DNA of 64,000 nt, taken from the NCBI GenBank assembly GCA_963724695.1, contig CAVRVW010000010.1, positions 124,001-188,000 on the forward strand, given 5' to 3'. Positions 1 to 7,066 of the stretch are shown here, one piece after another. The notes under the pieces are model-generated. The model was not told the origin of the DNA. It worked only from the letters and a program-made list of their open reading frames with translations, and searched no databases. The number at the start of each line of letters is the position of its first letter. The stretch's first letter is position 1. Origin of the DNA: CAVQFD01 sp963724695 (GTDB taxonomy: Bacteria; Acidobacteriota; Vicinamibacteria; Vicinamibacterales; CAVVIG01). The translations under genes were made by a program, and so were the position numbers.

Positions 1-2
1 GA

Positions 3-245
3 GGCCGCGGTGGCCCTCCCGTCAGCGTCTTGCTGGCCAAGCACCGCGGGCCGGGGTCCGTCACGTTCGGGGCGGTGCGCCCCACGATCGACATGAAGGA
101 CGGCGGCCGCGTCAACACGACGGCGAAGTTCGGCGCGCCCGGCGAGTACATCGTCCGCGTGCAAGCGAACGACTCGTCGGGAGATGGCGGCGGCGGCTTC
201 CAGTGCTGCTGGACCAACGCCCACGTCAAGGTCACCGTCAAGTAG
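3..245 (+). CDS. C-terminal end of a probable secreted or repeat-domain protein (5' partial)
   Basis: The reading frame is open from the first base of the window and stops at a TAG at 243-245, so only the last 80 residues are visible and the start lies upstream. The tail reads FGAPGEYIVRVQANDSSGDG and then FQCCWTNAHVKVTVK, with regularly spaced hydrophobic and polar residues as in an Ig/PKD-like beta-sandwich ending on its last strand. That fits an extracellular or periplasmic domain but does not identify a function. The next small gene starts 2 bases after the stop, so the two are probably co-transcribed. Confidence 0.6.
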   Translation, partial: GRGGPPVSVLLAKHRGPGSVTFGAVRPTIDMKDGGRVNTTAKFGAPGEYIVRVQANDSSGDGGGGFQCCWTNAHVKVTVK

Positions 246-247
246 GG

Positions 248-469
248 ATGACCGAATCGGCAGGCCATCGCCTGTGGCGCTTGCGAAAGCTCCATCAGTT
301 CGTGGACGCCGAGTTGCGGGAGCACGACGACACGGGCGTCGAAGTGCTGTTCTTCTACAACGGTGCGCTGGCGTACGCGCGTCAAGTGCCGACGCTTGCC
401 GAAGCGCTGGCTGAGGCAGCCAGCAAGCGCGCCGAACTCGAGCGCGACGGATGGATGTTCCACTGGTAA
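248..469 (+). CDS. Small hypothetical protein, 73 aa
   Basis: ATG at 248 lies 2 bases after the upstream stop, and the TAA at 467-469 is 4 bases before the next start, so it sits inside a tight run of genes. The protein (MTESAGHRLWRL..., ending ELERDGWMFHW) is highly charged, predicted mostly helical, and has no signal peptide, membrane segment, Cys pair or recognisable motif. The ending 'AEALAEAASKRAELERDGW' resembles short proteins that describe a residue or field per row, but I do not recognise the family. Existence is supported by spacing and codon use only. Confidence 0.5.
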   Translation: MTESAGHRLWRLRKLHQFVDAELREHDDTGVEVLFFYNGALAYARQVPTLAEALAEAASKRAELERDGWMFHW

Positions 470-473
470 AACC

Positions 474-1793
474 ATGCGGCGAGTGACGGCGGGGACGACC
501 CTCGCGGTCGTGTGGACTCTGGGCCTCGGCGTTTCGGCCGAGAACTGGCCGAGCTGGCGTGGCCCGAGCGCCACTGGCGTGTCGAGCGAAACGCGGTTGC
601 CGGAGCGTTGGACCGACGGCCAGAACATCGCGTGGCGCGCGCGCCTGGCTGGCGCCGGCGTGTCGTCGCCGATCGTGTGGGGCGACCACGTGTATGTCAC
701 CGCGCAGTCCGGAACCGGAGCGTTCCGCCAGGGCCCTCGCCTTGGGCAGGGCGCCGAACAAAGCGCCGGCGAACGCGGCCTCACCCGGAACGCTGACGAT
801 CGCAACGTACGCTTCGTGATCGAGGCGTTCGGGCGCGTCGACGGCCGCAGGCGATGGATCCATGAGCTTCCCTCGCAGGGGGAGCTGCCACCCGTTCACG
901 ACAAACACAATCTGGCGAGCGGCAGTCCGGTGACCGACGGCGAGCGCGTGTATGCCGTCTTCGGCACTGGTCAGGTCGTTGCCGTCGACGGCACGACGGG
1001 CACCCTCATCTGGACCCGGAACCTGGCCGCGGACTTCGGACCGTGGGAGATCAACTGGGGCAACGGCAGCTCGCCGGCGGTGCACCGCGGTGCGCTCATC
1101 GTGATCGCCTACCACGGCCAGGCGTCGTACCTGTTGTCGCTCGACGTGCGCACTGGCAAACAGCTGTGGAAGACCGACCGGCCTCGAGGCGTGACCTCGT
1201 ACAGCACCCCGATCGTCGTGCCCGGACCGCAAGGCGACGAGCTCGTCGTGAACTCCAGCGCCGGCGTCGAAGCCTTCGATCCGGCCACTGGCCGCGCTCT
1301 CTGGCATTTCAACGAGCCGAACCAGTTTCCGATCCCGGTTGCGATGTTCAGCGACGGCGTCATCTATCTGTCGCGCGGGTACCGGAGCGGGCCCTACGCG
1401 GCGATTCGGCCGGGAGGACGCGGCGATATCGCCAAGACACACGTCGTCTGGCACGTGCCGACGGGAGCACCCTACGTCGCGTCGATCGTGCATTACAACG
1501 GCCTGATCTACATGGCGGGCGACGTGGGTGTCATTACGTGCGTCGACGCAAGGACGGGCGAGCGCGTGTGGCGGGAAAGACTGGGCGGCGTCTACACGGC
1601 GTCACCGCTGGCCGGCGACGGGAAGGTGTACCTCTTCAGCGAGACCGGCGAGACCATCGTCCTGCGCGCCGGGCGAACCGCCGAGGTGCTGGCGCGAAAC
1701 ACGACGAACGGCCGCATCCTCGGCACGCCGGCGATCTCCCAAGGCCGCATCTTCGTCAGGACCGACGATCAGCTGATCGCGATCGGCTCCTGA
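474..1793 (+). CDS. Secreted PQQ-binding-like beta-propeller protein (439 aa)
   Basis: A signal peptide occupies residues 1-22 (MRRVTAGTTLAVVWTLGLGV, then SAENW), so the ATG at 474 is preferred over an upstream in-frame ATG that would bury it. The mature protein begins WPSWRGPSATGVS, a hallmark of this outer-surface or periplasmic family, and then shows repeated PQQ-like blades (VVAVDGTTGTLIWTR, LSLDVRTGKQLWK, VTCVDARTGERVWR). It lacks the Cys-Cys pair, Asp base and haem c site of true quinoprotein dehydrogenases, so it is more likely a scaffold or binding propeller. Two more propellers follow, suggesting local gene duplication. Confidence 0.85.
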   Translation: MRRVTAGTTLAVVWTLGLGVSAENWPSWRGPSATGVSSETRLPERWTDGQNIAWRARLAGAGVSSPIVWGDHVYVTAQSGTGAFRQGPRLGQGAEQSAGERGLTRNADDRNVRFVIEAFGRVDGRRRWIHELPSQGELPPVHDKHNLASGSPVTDGERVYAVFGTGQVVAVDGTTGTLIWTRNLAADFGPWEINWGNGSSPAVHRGALIVIAYHGQASYLLSLDVRTGKQLWKTDRPRGVTSYSTPIVVPGPQGDELVVNSSAGVEAFDPATGRALWHFNEPNQFPIPVAMFSDGVIYLSRGYRSGPYAAIRPGGRGDIAKTHVVWHVPTGAPYVASIVHYNGLIYMAGDVGVITCVDARTGERVWRERLGGVYTASPLAGDGKVYLFSETGETIVLRAGRTAEVLARNTTNGRILGTPAISQGRIFVRTDDQLIAIGS

Positions 1794-1862
1794 CGCGTTC
1801 GACCGCGCTCCGGCGCCCGCCGACGCCTGCGCGCCCGAGCGAGCGGACCTCGATCACGACGC

Positions 1863-3197
1863 TTACTTCGTTCCCGGCCTGGCAATCCTGTAGAGCGAGG
1901 CGGAGGTCCGGAGGATCAGGCTGCCTCGCGCGATGGCCGGAGAGGCCATGGACATCTCGCCGAGCGAGTTCTTCGCGAGGACGCTGAACTGGGGACCCGC
2001 TTGAATCACGTACGTATCGCCGTCCTCGCTCAACGCAAACACCCTGTTGTTGTAGGCCCACGGAGAGGCCGTGAAGCCGCTGGCGTCCGGGGCGACGCGC
2101 TGCCGCGTGTAGATTTCGCGTCCCGTCCTCGCGTCGTGCGCCAGCAGAAAGCCGCGGTCGAGGAGCGTGTAGAAGATGTCTCCGTACACGACGGCCGACG
2201 TGTTGTAGGTCCCGAGCTGCGGATTCGACCACGCGACGAACTCGTTGGCTGTCTCGCCCTTCTTGAGCGAGATATCGCCGGAGGCCCCGGGACGAATCGC
2301 GTACACGGGGCGGACCGCGTCGCCGACGTAGCCTGACGAAATGTAGAGCAGGCCATGCTTGGCGAAGGGCGTCGGGATGGCGATCGTCGACATCCCCTTC
2401 AGCTCCCATTTGAGCTTGCCGCCGGTGTCGTAGGATCGCACGGCATCGGTCGCGGAGGTCACGATTTCGACGCCTTTGTCGTGTTCCCACACAAACGGCG
2501 TCGCCCAGTTGGTCTCGGCCGGCCGCTCGACGCGCCAGATCTCCTTGCCGGTGCGCTTGTCGAGCGCCGCAAGATACGACCGCGTGTCGTTGTCGTTCAG
2601 AAGGTACAGGCGGTCGCCGTGCAGGACCGGGGACTGCGCCGTCCCCCAGCCGAACCGCGTGGCCGCGGGCTCCAGCTCGCGAACCCATGCCGTCTGGCCC
2701 TTCATGTCGAAGGCGAAGAGGCCCACGCCGCCAAAGAGCGCGTAGACGCGCTCGCCGTCAGTCACGGGGGTTTCGGACCCGTAACTGTTCTTCAGGTGAC
2801 GCGGTCCCGAGGGCGCGCCGCGCCGGACCTCCTGCTGCCAGCGGATCTTGCCGCTGACGAAGTCGATGTCGTAGACGACCCAGCGGTGCTCGGCAGTCGG
2901 CGTCGGCCGCTCGCCGCCGAAATACAGACCAGGCTTCGGGGCTTCGGTCTCCGCGGAGTTGACGACCGAGGTCACGAAGATGTGATCGTCCCAGACAATT
3001 GGCGAGCTCCAGGCGAGGCCGGGCAGGGCGACCTTCCAGCGCACGTTCTCGGTCTGGCTCCACTGGTCCGGCAACGCGGGGTCGTCGGCGGCGACGCCTG
3101 CAGCGTCGCCGCGGAACCGCGGCCATTGGTCGGCGGCGGCCACACCGGCGGTGGCCAACGCGGTCATCAGCAGTCCGGCTCCAAGAGCACGCGTCAT
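1863..3197 (-). CDS. Secreted PQQ-binding-like beta-propeller protein (444 aa)
   Basis: Start chosen at the ATG whose complement is 3195-3197 because it opens a clean signal peptide (MTRALGAGLLMTALATAGVA, cleaved near AAADQ); the longer frame adds an unlikely 25-residue leader. The mature N terminus (DQWPRFRGDAAGVA) and blades such as YLAALDKRTGKEIWR and LLAHDARTGREIYTR match the same propeller family as the neighbouring genes. It is convergent with the gene ending at 1793 and divergent from the one starting at 3296, with a 98-base shared control region. No catalytic or haem motif is visible; the substrate is unknown. Confidence 0.85.
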   Translation of the reverse strand: MTRALGAGLLMTALATAGVAAADQWPRFRGDAAGVAADDPALPDQWSQTENVRWKVALPGLAWSSPIVWDDHIFVTSVVNSAETEAPKPGLYFGGERPTPTAEHRWVVYDIDFVSGKIRWQQEVRRGAPSGPRHLKNSYGSETPVTDGERVYALFGGVGLFAFDMKGQTAWVRELEPAATRFGWGTAQSPVLHGDRLYLLNDNDTRSYLAALDKRTGKEIWRVERPAETNWATPFVWEHDKGVEIVTSATDAVRSYDTGGKLKWELKGMSTIAIPTPFAKHGLLYISSGYVGDAVRPVYAIRPGASGDISLKKGETANEFVAWSNPQLGTYNTSAVVYGDIFYTLLDRGFLLAHDARTGREIYTRQRVAPDASGFTASPWAYNNRVFALSEDGDTYVIQAGPQFSVLAKNSLGEMSMASPAIARGSLILRTSASLYRIARPGTK

Positions 3198-3245
3198 CCA
3201 ATACTCCCGCGTTCCGAGGTCGCGTCCAGTGCAGCCGCGCGAACG

Positions 3246-3265
3246 GCCAGAGTGTCCACTCTGGC
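3246..3265. promoter_or_regulatory. Perfect inverted repeat (operator candidate) between divergent propeller genes
   Basis: GCCAGAGTG (3246-3254), a 2-base centre, then CACTCTGGC (3257-3265): nine of nine bases pair. It overlaps the expected -35 area of the plus-strand promoter whose -10 lies at 3283-3288 and sits 49 bases upstream of the minus-strand start, so a bound dimeric regulator could control both genes. No regulator gene is adjacent. Confidence 0.6.
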
Positions 3266-3282
3266 AGAACATAACACGTTGC

Positions 3283-3288
3283 TATACT
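3283..3288 (+). promoter_or_regulatory. -10 box (TATACT) for the gene at 3296
   Basis: TATACT ends 7 bases before the GTG at 3296, so transcription should start at or next to the start codon and the mRNA would be leaderless. The same TGCTATACT-type context recurs elsewhere in the window. No strong -35 hexamer is seen; the inverted repeat at 3246-3265 occupies that place. Confidence 0.6.
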
Positions 3289-3295
3289 GCCAGTT

Positions 3296-4786
3296 GTGTT
3301 GAAGAAGATCGCGCGCGCGCTGGGAACGACGATCGTCCTCGCGATGATTGTGCTGGCCGCGCTCTACCTGTTCGGCGTCCGGCCGGGCTTCGACGGCACA
3401 GGCTGGCTCCCACGCTTTGCTTCGACTGGGCCCGACTATGACGCGCTCGAGGCAGACCGCGCGCGCCAGCGCTCGGCGGCTTCCCCCGAAGCGCGAGGCG
3501 CGGCCGTCACAGAGCCCACGGCAACTGTCTCTGCACCTGGCGCAGCGCCGTCGCCACCGTCCCCGGCGCTGTCGGCAGGGCAGTCGGCCGAGGGGGTGCC
3601 GGCGCGAGCGGTCGTTCACGCCCAGCGCGATGCCTGGACCGACTATCGTGGTCCCAACCGGGACGGTAAGTACATCGGGGCGCCCATTCGGACCGAGTGG
3701 CCTCGCACCGGGCTGCCGCTCATCTGGAAGCATCCGATCGGCCCCGGATACGCCTCGTTCGTCTCCGCGAACGGCCTCGCGTTCACGATCGAGCAGCGAC
3801 GGCGGCAGGAAGTCGTGGCAGCTTACGACTTGGCCACGGGGCGCGAGGTCTGGACCAACGCGTGGGATGCGGAGTTTGTCGAGGCCCTCGGCGGACCCGG
3901 TCCGCGCGCCACACCGACCTACCACGACGGCCTGGTCTATGCCCTTGGAGCGACGGGCGAGCTGCGAGCGCTCGATGCGACGACGGGCGCGGTGCGGTGG
4001 CGTCGCAACATTCTCGCGGACAACCGCGCAGCCAACCTCGATTGGGGCGCATCGGGCGCGCCCCTCATCGTGGATGGGACCGTGATCGTGTTACCAGGCG
4101 GCAGCGGCGGCCGATCGGTGGTCGCCTACGACAAGCGCACGGGCGACGAGGCCTGGCACTCGCTGGACGACCGTCAGGCCTACACCTCCCCGATGCTCGT
4201 CACGCTCGCCGGGGAGCGGCAGATCGCCTTGATCACGGCCACCCGCGTCGTTGGCATCGCGGCCAACGGCGGCCGGCTGCTCTGGGAGTTTTCGTGGCCG
4301 ACCAGCCAGGGAATAAATGCCGCGCAACCCCTGATGCTCGGCAACGACCGTGTGTTCGTGTCGTCCGGCTACGGCCAGGGCGCCGCCGTGTTCGAGGTCA
4401 CCCGCGACGGGGATCGGTTCGCGACGAGGACCATCTGGCAGAACACGCGGATGAAGAACAAGTTCACGAGCCCACTGCTGCACGACGGCCACGTCTACGG
4501 CCTCGACGAAGCGATTCTCGCCTGCGTGGACGCCGCAACCGGAGAGCTGAAATGGAAGGGCGGACGCTACGGCTACGGTCAGGTGATGCTCGCAGGCGAC
4601 CGTCTCATCGTGCTGACTGAAGAGGGCGATGTCGTGCAGGTCCGCGCGACGCCGGCGCGCCACGAAGAGGTCGCGAGCTTCCCGGCGATCGAGGGCAAGA
4701 CCTGGAACCACCCGATCATCGTCGACGGGCGGCTGCTCGTCCGCAACATCCGCGAGATGGCCGCATTCGATATTTCTCCGCCGTAG
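3296..4786 (+). CDS. Membrane-anchored PQQ-binding-like beta-propeller protein (496 aa)
   Basis: GTG start at 3296; there is no Shine-Dalgarno sequence, in line with the leaderless promoter just upstream. Residues about 5-25 (IARALGTTIVLAMIVLAALY) form one transmembrane anchor, followed by an Ala/Pro-rich spacer to about residue 110, then a propeller starting WTDYRGPNRDGKY with blades VAAYDLATGREVW, LRALDATTGAVRWRR and VAYDKRTGDEAWH. Unlike its two neighbours it is tethered to the membrane rather than released. No PQQ-dehydrogenase catalytic residues or haem site are apparent. The third member of a local set of paralogous propellers. Confidence 0.85.
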   Translation: MLKKIARALGTTIVLAMIVLAALYLFGVRPGFDGTGWLPRFASTGPDYDALEADRARQRSAASPEARGAAVTEPTATVSAPGAAPSPPSPALSAGQSAEGVPARAVVHAQRDAWTDYRGPNRDGKYIGAPIRTEWPRTGLPLIWKHPIGPGYASFVSANGLAFTIEQRRRQEVVAAYDLATGREVWTNAWDAEFVEALGGPGPRATPTYHDGLVYALGATGELRALDATTGAVRWRRNILADNRAANLDWGASGAPLIVDGTVIVLPGGSGGRSVVAYDKRTGDEAWHSLDDRQAYTSPMLVTLAGERQIALITATRVVGIAANGGRLLWEFSWPTSQGINAAQPLMLGNDRVFVSSGYGQGAAVFEVTRDGDRFATRTIWQNTRMKNKFTSPLLHDGHVYGLDEAILACVDAATGELKWKGGRYGYGQVMLAGDRLIVLTEEGDVVQVRATPARHEEVASFPAIEGKTWNHPIIVDGRLLVRNIREMAAFDISPP

Positions 4787-4799
4787 CGAGGTTCAAGGT

Positions 4800-5741
4800 T
4801 CAAAGTCCAAGCAGCTGTGCAGGATTCTGCTTCGACATCCGGGCGACTTCCTGTTCGCTGAACCCTCTCGCACGCATCGCGACGAGGAAGGCGCCGAAGC
4901 CGTCCGGCGGTAACGGATTGCCCTGCTGGCCCAGGTCCGACGACAGGATGCAGAACTCCGGTCCGACTTTGCGGATCGCCTCCGCCATCCGATCGACGCG
5001 TGTCTGTGCGTCGGCTGTGGTCATCGAACTCCCCACGAACTCGATGAAGGCGCCGAGCTTGGCCGCCTCTTGCATCTGGGGCACATCCATCAGCACCGGT
5101 GCGTTGATCGCGTGCGTCACGACCATGTGCTGCACACCCTGCCGACGGCCCTCGCGAAGCAGCATCAGCCCTTCTGTGGACGCCGAATGACCAGTCGCGA
5201 GCACCAACCGGTGCTTCGCGATGAGTCCGATGACCTGCTTCACCGCGGGCAACAAGTCGCCGTTGCCGGACACGCTGACAAACGGCCGATTCTCCTTCGA
5301 GTAGCGCACCTGGTTCTCGGCGTCGAACGTAGGCATCCAGACAATGCGCCCCCATCCGCCCGTGACGCGGGTCATGTGCTCCACGGCTGACGGGTTGATA
5401 CCGCCGACCGTGAGGTTCAGGTCGATGCCGCCGAAGACCTCGATGCCAGGCACAAGCTTGCGAACCAGGTAGACCAGTCCGGCGGTCGATTCGTAGTGGT
5501 TCTTCAGAACGATCGCGCGCATCTTTCTCGAGCTCGCCAGCTTCGCGACGTCGATCGCATCGATCGATCGCGGTCGGTCATCAGGCAGGCTGTGCACATG
5601 GATGTCGATGGCTCCCACGAGCGCTCGAGCTCCGCCGCCATCATCCTGCCCGGTCCCAGTCACCGCAGTCGTCGTCCAGAGCAGACCGACCGCGGCCACC
5701 GGCAACGCCGACGTCAAGAATGCTTTGACATGGCCCAGCAC
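4800..5741 (-). CDS. DUF6282-type amidohydrolase-like protein (313 aa), exported
   Basis: The fold looks like a metal-dependent TIM-barrel hydrolase: an IDIHVHSLPDD metal motif near the N terminus, KNHYES, ATGHSAST, VVTHAINAP and a late SSDLGQQ Asp motif give the His/Asp set expected for such enzymes. I match it to the DUF6282 group; the substrate is not known. A hydrophobic N terminus (FLTSALPVAAVGLLW) suggests export. The start is put at GTG 5741, because the longer ATG at 5780 would translate the heptamer array at 5745-5807. It follows the MatC carrier and hydroxyacid dehydrogenase genes on the same strand and may act in the same catabolic route. Confidence 0.7.
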   Translation of the reverse strand: MLGHVKAFLTSALPVAAVGLLWTTTAVTGTGQDDGGGARALVGAIDIHVHSLPDDRPRSIDAIDVAKLASSRKMRAIVLKNHYESTAGLVYLVRKLVPGIEVFGGIDLNLTVGGINPSAVEHMTRVTGGWGRIVWMPTFDAENQVRYSKENRPFVSVSGNGDLLPAVKQVIGLIAKHRLVLATGHSASTEGLMLLREGRRQGVQHMVVTHAINAPVLMDVPQMQEAAKLGAFIEFVGSSMTTADAQTRVDRMAEAIRKVGPEFCILSSDLGQQGNPLPPDGFGAFLVAMRARGFSEQEVARMSKQNPAQLLGL

Positions 5742-5744
5742 TTT

Positions 5745-5807
5745 GAACCTCGAACCGTGAACCGTTCGCGAACCCGGCACCCTGAACCGTGAACCCTGAA
5801 CCGTAAG
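5745..5807. repeat. Degenerate 7-base tandem array (unit like GAACCGT)
   Basis: About nine imperfect copies with 7-base spacing (GAACCTC, GAACCGT, GAACCGT ... CCTGAAC, CGTGAAC), lying between two minus-strand genes. A smaller relative (GGTTCAA twice, then AGTCCAA) sits at the other end of the DUF6282 gene at 4790-4807. One of many locus-specific heptamer arrays in the window. Confidence 0.7.
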
Positions 5808-5818
5808 CTGGCGTCGCC

Positions 5819-7066
5819 TTAACCGAACAGCAAGTAACAGACCCCAGCCCCGACCACCGCCATCGACAAGCCCCAGGCGAGCAGCTTGTTGAACAGGTTG
5901 CGGCTGTCGTCAGTGGGCGCCGACGCGATGCAGAGCGCGCCGATCGTCGAGAGCGGCGACACGTCCACCAGGTGTCCGCCGACATTCATGGAGGCCGCGA
6001 TGCCGAAGGGGTCGGCGCCGCCGAGCTCCGCAGCGAGCCCCGGCACCATCGGCAGGAAGGCCGGAAGCACGACGCCGGACGTGCTGCTGTACACGGAGAT
6101 GATCCCGGTCAGGAACGCGACGAGGGGAGCGACGGTCTCCTTCGTGGCGAACCGGGCCACGAGCGAGACCAGCAGGTCGATCCCCTGCGCCTTCTCGAGC
6201 ACGGCGATGAGCACGGTCACGCCGCACACCATGATGATCACGTTCCAGGGCATCCGCTTGATGGCCTCGCGGTCATCCGCACATCCCGTGAGCACGAGCA
6301 CCACGGCGACCGCGAACGCGCCCATGCCGACGTTCACCTCGAAAAAGATGACGCTGAGGATGAGCAGGCCGATCAGCCCGAGCGTCGCGATGTGCTGACG
6401 CTGGAACACGCCATCGCCCGCCGCCGGCGCCGAACCGACCTCGGCCCCTGCGCGCCCGGCCCCGAAGAGCTTCAACCCGCCGAACAGGAAGTACCCGCCA
6501 AATGCCACGAACGCATGGGCCCCAAGGTTATAGAAGTACGTTTCGGCTTCGAGCCCACCCAGATCGTTGCGCGCCATCAGGCCGTTGACGATGATCCCGG
6601 TGGGCGCAAACGGTGAAAGCGACCCGGCGTTGGCGCCGTTGCCCACCATGATGGCCATCAGAAACAGCGGAATTCCCGCGGCCGCCGCCGTCGTCATCGC
6701 CATGGGCGCGACCAGGGCGGCCGTGGCGATGTTGCCGGGACCCATCGACGCCAGCGCGGCCGCCAGGACGAAGAACATGATCGGCACGACGCCCCGGTTG
6801 CCCCGGCAGCTCTTGACCGCGTGGTGGGCGAGCCGATCGAGCGATCCGTTGACTTGCGCCATCGTGAAGAGCAAGGTGACGCCGGTCAGCGTGAGAAACA
6901 GCTGGCTGGGGAAGCCCCCCATGACGCTGTTGACGGGCATGCCGCCGATGTAGACGCCCACGACCCACGCCAGCGCCACCGCCAGCAAGCCGACGTTCAG
7001 CCGGGTGAAGCAGCTGACCGCGACAGCCAGCGCGAGCGCGGAAACAGAGAGGGCAGCCAGGCTCAT
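5819..7066 (-). CDS. MatC/SLC13-type dicarboxylate carrier (415 aa)
   Basis: A hydrophobic protein with about 10-12 membrane segments. The N terminus (LNVGLLAVALAWVVGVYIGG, then FLTLTGVTLLF) matches the MatC N-terminal domain, and GPGNIATAAL and the late VYSSTSGVVLPAFLP, GHLVDVSPLSTIGAL segments resemble the paired signature loops of divalent-anion/ion-transporter families. Expected role: uptake of malonate or C4-type dicarboxylates across the inner membrane. The ATG at 7066 overlaps the stop of the upstream dehydrogenase by 4 bases (ATGA), so the two are translationally coupled and the transported acid probably feeds that enzyme. Confidence 0.8.
   Translation of the reverse strand: MSLAALSVSALALAVAVSCFTRLNVGLLAVALAWVVGVYIGGMPVNSVMGGFPSQLFLTLTGVTLLFTMAQVNGSLDRLAHHAVKSCRGNRGVVPIMFFVLAAALASMGPGNIATAALVAPMAMTTAAAAGIPLFLMAIMVGNGANAGSLSPFAPTGIIVNGLMARNDLGGLEAETYFYNLGAHAFVAFGGYFLFGGLKLFGAGRAGAEVGSAPAAGDGVFQRQHIATLGLIGLLILSVIFFEVNVGMGAFAVAVVLVLTGCADDREAIKRMPWNVIIMVCGVTVLIAVLEKAQGIDLLVSLVARFATKETVAPLVAFLTGIISVYSSTSGVVLPAFLPMVPGLAAELGGADPFGIAASMNVGGHLVDVSPLSTIGALCIASAPTDDSRNLFNKLLAWGLSMAVVGAGVCYLLFG

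Noticed and set aside
1043..1987. A 314-codon plus-strand frame inside the first propeller gene
   Set aside because: An alternative frame of the same DNA; Arg-rich, no motif, while the other frame encodes clear beta-propeller blades.
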